54,217 nt of DNA from Candidatus Kaiserbacteria bacterium. GTDB taxonomy: Bacteria; Patescibacteriota; Minisyncoccia; Phycocordibacterales; Phycocordibacteraceae. The DNA is taken from positions 1 to 54,217 of the forward strand of contig JARIGN010000002.1 in NCBI GenBank assembly GCA_029288835.1, given 5' to 3'. The position numbers and the translations under genes were made by a program. The first letter of the stretch is position 1; the number at the start of each line of letters is the position of its first letter. Shown here piece by piece: positions 35,323 to 43,642 of the stretch. The notes below the pieces were generated by a model. It worked only from the letters and a program-made list of their open reading frames with translations, was not told where the DNA came from and did no database searches.

Positions 35323-35328
35323 AGTATA
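35323..35328 (-). promoter_or_regulatory. -10 box before pilN (GTG start)
   Basis: TATACT on the minus strand, 6 nt before GTG. It suggests an internal promoter that yields a leaderless mRNA with a GTG start. Confidence 0.5.
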
Positions 35329-35391
35329 CTGTGCAAAGCACGCGAAGTCTTTTCATTATACACACAATGATGAAGCGCCCAGCAATTCTTT

Positions 35392-36477
35392 TTACGAGCC
35401 TTCGAGTTGTCGCATAGCGAGACCAACCGCCACCGCAAACTCAGGACCAATCTCCTGGAGCACCGGTCGCATGAATGCGGGCGTCTGCGTTTTTCCGAAA
35501 GGATCGGCGATGCGTACCTCTACCGAAAAGAATTGGCGCGCATACGGCGCAAGTTCCTTGGTCACTGCCCCACCGCCGGTAAGGAGAATATAAGAAATAG
35601 GAGCCTGATGAGCCACTTCATACTGCGTAAGTACGCGTTTGGTTTCTTCAAAAATATGTGCGTACACTGACTCAATCGTTGCTTTTGCGTAGGTATTTTC
35701 TGCGGGAGTAAAGCCATACTGCTTCTTCCAGGTCTCTGCCTGGGCGATGGAGATGTTGTGTGCTCCTGAAATGGTACGAGTGACATCCTGACCGCCTTGG
35801 GGAATGTAGTGCGACATCGCAACGACCCCATGCTCCACGACATAAATTTTGGTTGAGGATGCGCCGATATCAATCACCAGCACGGGCTTCACTGGTTCAT
35901 CCACAACGGAGCGTATGCTGCTGAATATTTCTATTTCATAAAAATTTGCCACGAGCGAGGCGCCGGTGATCGCACTCTGCAAAAGCGTAAGCTCATCATT
36001 TTGTACGGCCACAATAAGCACCTTTTGCTTTTGAGAAAGCTCTTTGCCATCGGTAACGGGGTCTGGCAACGCAAACCAGTCTAGCTGCACCTCACTCACT
36101 GGCACAGGAATGTACTTACGCGCCTCAAGCTCCACCATCGTCTTCTGTTCTGCCGGCGTTTTGACGCGGGGAAGCTCCACCATGGTGAGCAGCGAGCGTG
36201 AAAAAGGAATAGAAACGCCGGCGAGGGTTGTCGTGACATTTGCTTCCCGGAGAAGGTCATGGAGATTTTCTGAAATTTTATCTGCGGGAAGGTTCGTCGC
36301 CTGCCCCACTTCAACGCCGCCATAGGGACCGAGCGCTAGCTCGCCATAGGTTTCAAGGACCGCTGCGCCTCGCTCGCGGCGCAGCTGCACCACCTTAAGG
36401 GAAGACGCGCCGATATCTAGACCGAGTGCGCTCGTGCTCTTTGGCTTTCCCCCTATGACATTTGATAAAAAACTCAT
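35392..36477 (-). CDS. pilM: PilM actin-like pilus assembly ATPase
   Basis: A 361-residue actin/FtsA-fold protein: ALGLDIGASSLKVVQL (phosphate 1), YIPVPVSEVQLDWFAL, VLVIDIGASSTKIYVV (phosphate 2) and YILLTGGGAVTKELAPY (adenosine). It binds the PilN N-terminus in the cytoplasm and couples the alignment complex to the ATPases. It is first in the operon. TAGAAT (36484-36489) is 6 nt before ATG. Divergent from comF. Confidence 0.93.
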   Translation of the reverse strand: MSFLSNVIGGKPKSTSALGLDIGASSLKVVQLRRERGAAVLETYGELALGPYGGVEVGQATNLPADKISENLHDLLREANVTTTLAGVSIPFSRSLLTMVELPRVKTPAEQKTMVELEARKYIPVPVSEVQLDWFALPDPVTDGKELSQKQKVLIVAVQNDELTLLQSAITGASLVANFYEIEIFSSIRSVVDEPVKPVLVIDIGASSTKIYVVEHGVVAMSHYIPQGGQDVTRTISGAHNISIAQAETWKKQYGFTPAENTYAKATIESVYAHIFEETKRVLTQYEVAHQAPISYILLTGGGAVTKELAPYARQFFSVEVRIADPFGKTQTPAFMRPVLQEIGPEFAVAVGLAMRQLEGS

Positions 36478-36483
36478 GTCGTT

Positions 36484-36489
36484 ATTCTA
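36484..36489 (-). promoter_or_regulatory. -10 box of the main pilus operon (pilM)
   Basis: TAGAAT on the minus strand ends 6 nt before the pilM ATG. It overlaps the 5' region of the divergent comF gene. Confidence 0.55.
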
Positions 36490-36499
36490 TCATGCAGCA

Positions 36500-37180
36500 A
36501 TGCGAACACTGCGCACCTATATTCGGCGTGCCCTTATCGTACTTTTTGAAAGAGCTGCCGAGGTGCTATTTCCGCTGCGCGAAACTGAGAAAGTAGTCGC
36601 TACAATTCAAAAAGAAGATCTTTTGCCGCTCTATCAGCCGCGTTCTTTTATTCCCGATAGTGCTGCGAGAAATATTTCAATCCACGCACTCCTTCCCTAT
36701 GCCAAAAATGTACAACCACTTGTGCTGGAAGCTAAATTCCATAACAATCAGCGCGCTCACGAGCTGCTTGGCTTTGTTCTTGCGCACCATCTACAAATTT
36801 TGGCGCAGAAAACTCATTTGAGCTTCTGCCTTGTACCTATTCCTTTAGGGAAAAGGCGCTTTAAGGAGCGTGGCTATAACCAAGTAGAAGAAATTGCACG
36901 CAAAGCGCTCGCTCTTATGCCAGAAACGCAGCTTGCTTCTTCGCTCTTGGTGCGCACGCGCGAAACCCTGCCACAAACGTCCCTTGGCAGAAAAGAGCGT
37001 AAGGAAAATATGCAAAATGCTTTTATGCTTTCCGCAGATTCCTTACGTGCACTCGATGCCCACACGCTTTTTATCATATTGGACGACGTCACCACTACCG
37101 GCGCGACACTTCTTGCCGCCTGTATGGCGCTTGAACGCACAGGAGCCAAGAATATAGTCGGAATCGCGCTGGCACATTAA
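36500..37180 (+). CDS. comF: ComF-family phosphoribosyltransferase-like protein
   Basis: A 226-residue protein with CLVPIPLGKRRFKERGYNQVEEIAR, LVRTRETLPQTSLGRKERKENMQNAF and the PRPP loop IILDDVTTTGATLLAAC. ComF is required for DNA uptake in several bacteria. The N-terminal zinc-finger Cys residues common in ComF are absent here. It lies beside pilM, so a pilus-driven competence link is reasonable. ATG 36500 avoids overlap with the pilM start; ATG 36476 is a longer option. Confidence 0.86.
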   Translation: MRTLRTYIRRALIVLFERAAEVLFPLRETEKVVATIQKEDLLPLYQPRSFIPDSAARNISIHALLPYAKNVQPLVLEAKFHNNQRAHELLGFVLAHHLQILAQKTHLSFCLVPIPLGKRRFKERGYNQVEEIARKALALMPETQLASSLLVRTRETLPQTSLGRKERKENMQNAFMLSADSLRALDAHTLFIILDDVTTTGATLLAACMALERTGAKNIVGIALAH

Positions 37181-37221
37181 TATTTGAATAGATAGGGATT
37201 CTGAATTATAGTGGCATGTAC

Positions 37222-37309
37222 GGAGACGTGGCTGAGTGGTCGAAAGTACCTCACTGCTAACGAGGCAGGGGTTAATAGCCCCTCGAGGGTTCGAATCCCT
37301 CCGTCTCCG
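37222..37309 (+). tRNA. tRNA-Ser(GCU)
   Basis: An 88-nt class II tRNA: acceptor GGAGACG/CGTCTCC, anticodon loop CTGCTAA (GCU), a long variable arm built from GGGG/CCCC, and T arm GAGGG-TTCGAAT-CCCTC. The discriminator is G73. CCA is not encoded. Confidence 0.95.
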
Positions 37310-37324
37310 CCCTTTGTTCGCGCG

Positions 37325-37501
37325 TCAGTCCATTCCAAAATACTTCGCTGTTTTAAGTCCGCAGTATATACCGATGAATCCGCCCACCGCGGTGAGGATG
37401 ACTGAAGAGAGCGAAAAAAGACCGTTTGCATTCCAAAGCATGGGTAGCGCGCCTCCAATCGTCGAACCGACAAGCATACCTCCCCATACCATTCGTTTCA
37501 T
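37325..37501 (-). CDS. 58-residue two-helix membrane protein
   Basis: A small ORF of 58 residues, MKRMVWGGMLVGSTIGG at the N-terminus and GLKTAKYFGMD at the C-terminus. Two Gly-rich hydrophobic segments (5-22 and 32-50) form a helical hairpin. It starts 4 nt after the stop of the DUF5666-like gene and ends before tRNA-Ser, filling the gap exactly. Function unknown. It resembles small Gly-rich membrane proteins common in CPR genomes. Confidence 0.65.
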   Translation of the reverse strand: MKRMVWGGMLVGSTIGGALPMLWNANGLFSLSSVILTAVGGFIGIYCGLKTAKYFGMD

Positions 37502-37505
37502 ACTG

Positions 37506-37985
37506 TTATTTTACTACAGGCGTTACTGAGCCTCCGTTGTTTTGTGCAGGCATGAGTTGTACTTCTACCCTGCTCGCGCTAATTGAACCGTCCTGATTTG
37601 GAGAGCCTGATACCGTCACCCGCTCCCCCACCGAAAGCTGGTCGAGGGTGAGGTTTGAGCTTGTTGCGGAGCTGCCATTCATTTCTTTAATAGTAGTGGT
37701 CGCGGAAAGCTGCACGTCTTTTGTGGTGCCGTCTTCGAGAGTCATCGTAAACCCATTGCCGTTAAGTGTTTCAATAGATCCAACAAGTGATGTTCCATTC
37801 ACTGATACTCCTGTACCAAGTCCACCAGTTTGAGGAAGGTTTATATGTTGTACCACTGAAGAGACGCTGAGTGAATTTTTATAGACGCTTCCCGCAATGA
37901 CCCCACCTACTATCAAGAGCAAAAGAATGATCCACACGATAGAAAACTTTTTTCCTTCTTTTTCACGCTCTTTTTCACTACTCAT
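37506..37985 (-). CDS. Membrane-anchored DUF5666-like beta-domain protein
   Basis: A 159-residue protein: very charged N-terminus (MSSEKEREKEGKK), one helix (14-33) and an extracytoplasmic domain of short beta repeats (GSIETLNGNGFTMTLEDGTTKDVQLSATTTI, then LSVGERVTVSGSPNQDGSISASRVEV). The second part resembles DUF5666/OB-like modules. TATACT (37992-37997) ends 6 nt before ATG. The 58-residue gene follows. Function unknown. Confidence 0.75.
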   Translation of the reverse strand: MSSEKEREKEGKKFSIVWIILLLLIVGGVIAGSVYKNSLSVSSVVQHINLPQTGGLGTGVSVNGTSLVGSIETLNGNGFTMTLEDGTTKDVQLSATTTIKEMNGSSATSSNLTLDQLSVGERVTVSGSPNQDGSISASRVEVQLMPAQNNGGSVTPVVK

Positions 37986-37991
37986 GGAGTT

Positions 37992-37997
37992 AGTATA
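37992..37997 (-). promoter_or_regulatory. -10 box of the DUF5666-like gene
   Basis: TATACT on the minus strand, 6 nt before ATG 37985. The divergent Nudix gene has CATACT (38009-38014) also 6 nt before its ATG, so two leaderless starts share 35 bp. Confidence 0.6.
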
Positions 37998-38020
37998 GCG
38001 CGCTGTGGCATACTAAGTAT

Positions 38021-38455
38021 ATGCATGAAGAAAAGGCAAAAACGGCAGGCGGCATCGTCATTGGCGACGGGGGTACTATCGCAATGGTTCGCAGTAAAAA
38101 TAGTGACTCCTGGCTTTTTCCAAAAGGGCATGTCGATGAAGGAGAAACTGATGAGCAGGCTGCTCAGCGTGAAATTGCGGAGGAGTGTGGCTTAGAAGAG
38201 TTGGAATACATCGATGACCTCGGCCTTTTTGAGCGCGGAGAAAAAAGCATTCATATGTTTTTATATTTGGCCCAACCGCACGCTGCTCTTTTTATTCCTT
38301 CCAACGCTGCAGAAGAAATTCTAGAAGTGAAGTGGGTTCCCTTCCGAGAAGTGGCTGCCGTGCTTGGTACGCCCCACGTTGAGTGGTTCCTGAAAGATCG
38401 CGCGTGGTTTGCAACCGTCTTTGATCGCGTGCGTGAAGCGGTGCAGCGGGACTAG
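38021..38455 (+). CDS. Nudix hydrolase
   Basis: A 144-residue single-domain Nudix protein. The box G-x5-E-x7-RE-U-x-EE-x-G-U is complete at residues 36-58 (Gly36, Glu42, Arg50-Glu51, Glu54-Glu55, Gly57). The Trp-Leu-Phe-Pro-Lys-Gly entry and a C-terminal helix suggest a MutT/Ap4A-like enzyme cleaving a nucleoside diphosphate derivative. The substrate is not determinable. CATACT lies 6 nt before ATG. Confidence 0.92.
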   Translation: MHEEKAKTAGGIVIGDGGTIAMVRSKNSDSWLFPKGHVDEGETDEQAAQREIAEECGLEELEYIDDLGLFERGEKSIHMFLYLAQPHAALFIPSNAAEEILEVKWVPFREVAAVLGTPHVEWFLKDRAWFATVFDRVREAVQRD

Positions 38456-38469
38456 ATTAAACCGGCTAA

Positions 38470-39630
38470 TTAGCGAACTGCCTTTGCCACAGCTGGCACG
38501 ACGCGCTTGTCGAGATTATCAGGCACGATCTTTTGGGCGGTAGGGTGAGTGACAAGGCCTGCAATAGCTTTTGCCGCGCGAAGCTTCGTCTCATTGGTAA
38601 TTTTATGAATGCCTTTATCGAGGGCGCCGCGGAAGACTCCGGGAAATGCGAGGGAGTTATTGAGCTGGTTTGGAAAATCGGAGCGGCCAGTCGCCACGAC
38701 GGCGGCGCCCGCGGCGAGTGCTTCATCCGGCATGATTTCAGGAACTGGGTTTGCAAGCGCAAATACAATCGCCTTTTGTGCCATTACCTTTATATGGTCT
38801 TTCGTGAGGGTGCCGGGGCCGGAGACGCCGACGAAGACGTCGGCGTCTATAAGCGCATCCATGAGGTCTCCTGAAACCGCGCGCGGGTTCGTGAGCTCAG
38901 CGAGATCTTTCTTTACGGACGAAAGACCGCCGCGGCCATGATTAATGATGCCCTGCGTGTCGGTAACGATGATGTCGGTTATGCTTGCAGACGCAAGAAG
39001 CTTCGCTATCGCGACTCCCGCCGCGCCAGCACCAGCAATAACCACGCGCAGCTTCTTAAAATTCTTCTTCACGACTTTCGCCGCATTCATGAGCCCCGCA
39101 AGCACCACGATGGCCGTGCCATGCTGGTCATCATGCATCACGGGAATGTTAAGCGCCTCGACAATGCGCCTCTCTATTTCAAAACACTCCGGCGCCTTAA
39201 TGTCTTCGAGATTAATACCGCCCCATCCTGGTGCAATTGCGAGCACGGTCTCGACGATTCTATCAATGCGCTCCTCAGACTCTTTTTCAGAAATATTCAG
39301 GACGATCGGCCATGCATCAATCCCCGCAAGCTCCTTAAAGATAAGTGCCTTCCCTTCCATCACGGGAAGCGCACCATAAGGGCCGATGTTTCCAAGACCT
39401 AGCACCGCGGAACCATCTGAAATAACGGCAACAGAATTTTTCTTCACCGAATACATGCGCGCTTCCTCCGGTTTTGCGGCAAGATGCTTCGCCATAACGC
39501 CTACGCCAGGCGTATAGAAGAGCGCGAAATCCTTTTTGTTCTTTAATTTTGCGCGGGCTTTTGTCTCCACGCGCGCACCCACCTTCTTAAACGCTGCAAG
39601 CACTTCTTTTTCAGAATTCTTTTTTGTCAT
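38470..39630 (-). CDS. Malic enzyme (oxaloacetate-decarboxylating)
   Basis: A 386-residue short-form bacterial malic enzyme. It has FYTPGVGVMAK (catalytic Tyr), NIGPYGALPVMEGKALIFK (catalytic Lys region), NLEDIKAPECFEIER and MHDDQHGTA (metal ligands), Rossmann GAGAAGVAIAKLL, and FALANPVPEIMPDEA. It converts malate to pyruvate and CO2 with NAD(P)H. The lone gene, without TCA neighbours, fits a reduced fermentative metabolism. It converges on the Nudix gene. Confidence 0.93.
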   Translation of the reverse strand: MTKKNSEKEVLAAFKKVGARVETKARAKLKNKKDFALFYTPGVGVMAKHLAAKPEEARMYSVKKNSVAVISDGSAVLGLGNIGPYGALPVMEGKALIFKELAGIDAWPIVLNISEKESEERIDRIVETVLAIAPGWGGINLEDIKAPECFEIERRIVEALNIPVMHDDQHGTAIVVLAGLMNAAKVVKKNFKKLRVVIAGAGAAGVAIAKLLASASITDIIVTDTQGIINHGRGGLSSVKKDLAELTNPRAVSGDLMDALIDADVFVGVSGPGTLTKDHIKVMAQKAIVFALANPVPEIMPDEALAAGAAVVATGRSDFPNQLNNSLAFPGVFRGALDKGIHKITNETKLRAAKAIAGLVTHPTAQKIVPDNLDKRVVPAVAKAVR

Positions 39631-39648
39631 AGGAGAAGCGGGAGCAAC

Positions 39649-40224
39649 CTATTTCCCTAGTAGTGTCTGCACTTGTGTAGCGATCTGCTGCACCTCCATT
39701 TGGATATTCGTGAGTGCCGTTTCATTCGTGAGCGTGAGCGACGCCGTGCTTGAGCTTAGGGCGGTGAGCTGAATCATGGTGTTCAGGTACTGAGTGCTGC
39801 CTTGGAGCGGAAGCTCTGAAGGCTCTAAAGGAAACGCAGCTGATGACTGGGTTGTGCATTCGCGGGAGGTAGGTACAGAAACGCAGGGAAGGTACTGGAG
39901 TGAGAGCTGAGCAAGATATACCACGGGTGCTTGCGCTGCCTTGGGCACTAACGGGTCAGGGTTGGTATGCAGCTCATGGACAAATGTAATGTTCAGCAAT
40001 CCATTTTCTGCCGTACTCGTAGCGATGAATGCACTTACGCCAGGTGTAAGGGTGATAGTACTCATTGTTGAGGTAGCATTCAACTGAGTTGAGAGCGTAG
40101 CAAGACGCGCATAGAGGTCTTGTGCCTGCGATGCGGAAGCTCCTGCTGCATGGGAAAACTGCGGCACAAAAAGTAGTAAAAGAATGGCACTTAGTAGTGA
40201 AAAAGTTTTTTTCGATGAGGTCAT
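39649..40224 (-). CDS. Secreted Ser/Thr-rich hypothetical protein
   Basis: A 191-residue exported protein not recognised as a family. A clear signal peptide (MTSSKKTFSLLSAILLLLF to HAAG, residues 1-27), then a helical stretch (QAQDLYARLATLSTQL), a beta-rich domain with one Cys pair (LPCVSVP, RECTTQ) and a C-terminal helix. ATG 40224 is fixed by the signal peptide and by TATAAT (40231-40236) 6 nt upstream. It may be a surface protein. Follows the malic enzyme divergently placed against recG. Confidence 0.72.
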   Translation of the reverse strand: MTSSKKTFSLLSAILLLLFVPQFSHAAGASASQAQDLYARLATLSTQLNATSTMSTITLTPGVSAFIATSTAENGLLNITFVHELHTNPDPLVPKAAQAPVVYLAQLSLQYLPCVSVPTSRECTTQSSAAFPLEPSELPLQGSTQYLNTMIQLTALSSSTASLTLTNETALTNIQMEVQQIATQVQTLLGK

Positions 40225-40230
40225 AGGAGC

Positions 40231-40236
40231 ATTATA
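40231..40236 (-). promoter_or_regulatory. Consensus -10 box of the secreted hypothetical gene
   Basis: TATAAT on the minus strand ends 6 nt before ATG 40224: a leaderless layout. Confidence 0.65.
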
Positions 40237-40269
40237 TAGGAATTTTCTATATACTAATAGGGTATTTCT

Positions 40270-42564
40270 ATGCTTGTTTCTGATCCTCTTATTCTTCATT
40301 TCAAGCGGCTGCGCGCCGACCAAAAGGCGGCACTTTCAAAACTCGGCATAGAGACCGTGCGCGACCTTTTGTACCACTTCCCTGCGCGCTATGAGTCCGC
40401 GGGCCCGACCGGTACCATTGCAGGCGCGCAGGCCGGCAGCGACGTAACGCTTTATGGCACGATCCGCAAGCCCGAAACACGCAAAGCATGGAAGAGTCGC
40501 CGGCCGATAGCCGAAGCCTGGCTTGAAGACGCGAGCGGCAAGATAAAACTGATGTGGTTTAACCAACCCTATATCGCGAAGATGCTCGCGGACGGCATGG
40601 TGGTGCGCGCGACAGGCCGCATGGCAGGCACCGGTGCAAAAGTGTATTTGGCAAATCCTGAAATAGACCGGTCCCCTATTCCTCCGGAAGATGTGCATGA
40701 GAATCTTTTTTCGAATACCGTTTCTGAAAATACTGCGCCGTCCGCAGACTCAGCAAAAGTTTTTGCCGACCAGTCGCTCTTTGCAATTTATCCGGAGAGT
40801 AAGGGCATTTCGTCGCTCTGGTTTCTGCATGCGATGAAGCGACTCTTTGAAGCGCATGTACATGAGGATATTGCTGACCCAATTCCTGCAGACATTTTAG
40901 AAAAATATAATTTACCAAGCCTTTCGACCGCGCTCGTGTGGATGCATGCGCCGAAGAATTTGGAGAATGCCACTGCCGCACGAAAGCGGTTTGCCTTCGA
41001 AGAAGTGTTCATGCTGCAGCTTGCGCTCGCAGAGTCGCGCCGCGAAGCGGCGAGAGAGAAAGCATTGCCCGTTGCCGTCTCCGAAGAAGACCTCGCGCGC
41101 CTCACTGATTTCATCGACTCCTTTCCTTTTCCTCCAACCGCTGCACAAAAAAAAGCAATCCAGGAAATCATCACCGACTTTGGCAAATCCCAGCCAATGC
41201 GCCGCCTCCTCGAAGGTGACGTGGGCAGCGGCAAGACTGCCGTTGCAGCTGCGACCTCATACCTCGTCGCCACCTCACGCCCACCCAAGCGCTTAGCAAA
41301 CAAAAGTATCCGTCGATCAAGCCTTAAGGCGGACCTCACTCCCGAGGAACGAGCCGCGAGCGAAAACGAAACGAGCGGCGTGGGCAACTTGCAGGTTGCC
41401 TACATGTGCCCCACGGAAATTCTTGCAAAGCAGCACTTCGAGACCTTCGTTTCCTATTTCAAAGATCATCCTATACAAATCGGCCTCATCACGGGTAGCG
41501 AATGCCGGAAGTTTCCCTCGAAAGTAAATCGTGAGCTCTCGACAAAAATTTCAAAGGCGCAGTTCCGTAAGTGGGTAGCAAACGGTGAAATCCCTATCGT
41601 CATCGGCACCCACGCCCTCATCCAAAAGTCCCTTGAGTTTAAAACGCTTGCATACACGATCATCGACGAACAGCATCGTTTTGGAAAAGTGGCGCGCCAC
41701 ACGCTCGCGCAGAAAAACGGCCTCTCGCCACACCTTCTTTCCATGACCGCCACGCCAATTCCTCGCACACTCGCCCTCACCATCTATGGCGATCTCGACC
41801 TTTCCATTCTCGACCAAATGCCCGTGGGACGAAAACCGATCATCACGGAAATTCTTGGCCCTGAAAAACGCGAGCTCGCGTATGAGCGCGTGCGCGCGGA
41901 GCTAGCCGCAGGCCGCCAAGCCTATGTCATATGTCCGCGCATTGACGAGCCGGACCCAACCAAGGAGCTCGCCATACAGGCAAAATCCGTGAAGGCAGAA
42001 GCAGAGCGCCTCAAACGCGACGTATTTCCGGAAGCGACCATTGGCATTCTCCATAGCAAGATGACGCCGGCAGAAAAAGAGGGGGCGATGCAAGCGTTTG
42101 AAAAAAACGAGACGCAGATTTTAGTCGCGACCTCCGTCGTGGAAGTGGGCGTGAATGTGCCGAATGCGACCGTCATTTTAATAGAAGGTGCCGAACGCTT
42201 TGGCCTTTCGCAGCTCCATCAGCTGCGCGGCCGTGTCATCCGCTCCAATAACCAGGCGTATTGTTTTGTGCTTCCGGAAAAACTGGGTGAAGCAACGAAG
42301 GCCCGCCTCAAGGCGCTCGCTACGGCTAGGAACGGCTTCGAGCTTGCGGAAGCCGACCTCCTGAACCGCGGCGCCGGCCAATTCTACGGCTCGCGCCAGT
42401 GGGGTATCTCAGACATCACGATGGAAGCAATCAAAAACCTCAAGCTCGTCGAAGCAGCGCGCACCGAGTCAGCAAAAATTACTAAAGACGACCCGGCCCT
42501 CGCCAAGCATCCCCTCCTGCGCGACCTCCTCACCGGCAAAGAAGCAAAGATACATATTGAGTAG
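40270..42564 (+). CDS. recG: ATP-dependent DNA helicase RecG
   Basis: A 764-residue helicase: N-terminal wedge/OB domain (about 50-200), then SF2 motor with Walker A GDVGSGKTAVA (about 316-326), DEQHRFG box (about 466), SMTATPIPRTL, and C-terminal STVIL-type motif region VATSVVEVGVNVPNATV plus the TRG segment (RNGFELAEADLLNRGAGQFYG). It remodels stalled forks and Holliday junctions. An insertion of about 35 residues rich in Arg, Ser and Glu lies between motifs I and Ia. TATACT at 40250-40255 and a weak AGGG precede ATG. Confidence 0.95.
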   Translation: MLVSDPLILHFKRLRADQKAALSKLGIETVRDLLYHFPARYESAGPTGTIAGAQAGSDVTLYGTIRKPETRKAWKSRRPIAEAWLEDASGKIKLMWFNQPYIAKMLADGMVVRATGRMAGTGAKVYLANPEIDRSPIPPEDVHENLFSNTVSENTAPSADSAKVFADQSLFAIYPESKGISSLWFLHAMKRLFEAHVHEDIADPIPADILEKYNLPSLSTALVWMHAPKNLENATAARKRFAFEEVFMLQLALAESRREAAREKALPVAVSEEDLARLTDFIDSFPFPPTAAQKKAIQEIITDFGKSQPMRRLLEGDVGSGKTAVAAATSYLVATSRPPKRLANKSIRRSSLKADLTPEERAASENETSGVGNLQVAYMCPTEILAKQHFETFVSYFKDHPIQIGLITGSECRKFPSKVNRELSTKISKAQFRKWVANGEIPIVIGTHALIQKSLEFKTLAYTIIDEQHRFGKVARHTLAQKNGLSPHLLSMTATPIPRTLALTIYGDLDLSILDQMPVGRKPIITEILGPEKRELAYERVRAELAAGRQAYVICPRIDEPDPTKELAIQAKSVKAEAERLKRDVFPEATIGILHSKMTPAEKEGAMQAFEKNETQILVATSVVEVGVNVPNATVILIEGAERFGLSQLHQLRGRVIRSNNQAYCFVLPEKLGEATKARLKALATARNGFELAEADLLNRGAGQFYGSRQWGISDITMEAIKNLKLVEAARTESAKITKDDPALAKHPLLRDLLTGKEAKIHIE

Positions 42565-42580
42565 CTTTTAGTGCGCAAAA

Positions 42581-42589
42581 TGATACAGT
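42581..42589 (+). promoter_or_regulatory. Extended -10 promoter of dihydroorotate dehydrogenase
   Basis: TGA followed by TACAGT (42584-42589). The predicted start near 42596 leaves a leader of about 27 nt carrying GGAGG (42613-42617). Confidence 0.55.
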
Positions 42590-42622
42590 TTTCTCGACCA
42601 ATCCAAACCTCTGGAGGACGCA

Positions 42623-43495
42623 ATGGACTGGAGTTCTTTTTCACTCAGCAACGCCGCCGGGTTTATCAAGGGTCCGGGCAAGCAGTTCGACGAGATGCTG
42701 CGCTCTGCCGCTACGGAGATCGTGGTGGGTTCCATCACCATCGACCCCAAACCGGGTAATCCAGGAAATGTATATGATCTCCAGGATGACGGCACCAGCG
42801 TGAACGCGCTAGGCCTTCCGAATCCCGGCCTGGAATTTATCAAGGAACATATGCGCCACATGCATGAGCAGGCAGTACGCGCCGGGAAGAAGCTTTACTA
42901 CTCGGTCGCCGGCAAGAAGCCTGAAGAGTATGTGTTCCTCGCGAAGAGTCTATTGGCATGTAACGATCGCATCGAGCTGAACCTCGGCTGTCCGAACGTC
43001 TGGGGCGCAGGAAAACAAGAGCCGATCGCTTCCTTCAATCTCGAGATCATAACCGAAATTCTCGAGCAGCTGGAGCGGCAGCAGCTTCGTCAGCCCTTCA
43101 TCAGTGTGAAGCTCTCGCCTTACAGCGATCCGAACATGATTCCGATGGTCGCCGCAGTACTTCGGCGACATCACCACCTCGTGAAGCGAGTCGTTACCTG
43201 CAACACCTTCCCCAACGGTCGGGCTATGTCGGGTGGCAAACTCAAGACCGACATGCCCAAGGGCTATGGTGGTGTTGGGGGTAACGCCATGCACTCTATC
43301 GCGCTGGGTCAAGTTGCCCAATTCACGGAAGAGCTCCATGGTTCGGGGATTGAGGTCGTCGGTGTAGGCGGCATTAACAGTGGTGAACGCCTCAAGAACA
43401 TGCTGGGCGCAGGCGCGCGTAGTGCACAGATCGGCACCCACTATTACGAGCATGGGGCGCAGGTGTTCTCCGACATTTTGCAGGAAGCGGTGTAA
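42623..43495 (+). CDS. pyrD: Dihydroorotate dehydrogenase, class 1A-like
   Basis: A 290-residue FMN-dependent TIM barrel. VGSITIDPKPGNPGN, VNALGLPNPG, the active-site Cys123 in LNLGCPNVWG, KLSPYSDPNM and KGYGGVGGNAMHSIALGQV match the class 1A (fumarate-using, cytosolic) type. It oxidises dihydroorotate in pyrimidine synthesis. A strong GGAGG lies 5 nt before ATG, unlike the leaderless genes around it. It has its own terminator and is followed by dihydroorotase, giving two consecutive pathway steps. Confidence 0.9.
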   Translation: MDWSSFSLSNAAGFIKGPGKQFDEMLRSAATEIVVGSITIDPKPGNPGNVYDLQDDGTSVNALGLPNPGLEFIKEHMRHMHEQAVRAGKKLYYSVAGKKPEEYVFLAKSLLACNDRIELNLGCPNVWGAGKQEPIASFNLEIITEILEQLERQQLRQPFISVKLSPYSDPNMIPMVAAVLRRHHHLVKRVVTCNTFPNGRAMSGGKLKTDMPKGYGGVGGNAMHSIALGQVAQFTEELHGSGIEVVGVGGINSGERLKNMLGAGARSAQIGTHYYEHGAQVFSDILQEAV

Positions 43496-43519
43496 ACACA
43501 TCTTCCTTACTTATGACTT

Positions 43520-43552
43520 ATAGGCGACCCAAGCGGGTCGCCTATTTCTTTT
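43520..43552 (+). terminator. Terminator of dihydroorotate dehydrogenase
   Basis: ATAGGCGACCC (43520-43530) pairs with GGGTCGCCTAT (43535-43545) around AAGC, followed by TTCTTTT. Confidence 0.92.
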
Positions 43553-43560
43553 GTAGTTTG

Positions 43561-43589
43561 TTCGCTTTACCCCAGCAATATGCTACAGT
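43561..43589 (+). promoter_or_regulatory. Promoter of dihydroorotase
   Basis: TTCGCT (43561-43566, weak -35), 17-nt spacer and TACAGT (43584-43589) with an extended TGC just before it. The leader is about 47 nt and ends with GGAGGT (43632-43637). Confidence 0.55.
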
Positions 43590-43642
43590 CCTTGCGGAAG
43601 GTGTATGAGAACCTTCAAAACCTTTAACAGCGGAGGTGCCAT

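Noticed and set aside
37177..37473. 98-residue minus-strand ORF
   Set aside because: It runs antisense through tRNA-Ser and overlaps the better 58-residue gene in another frame.
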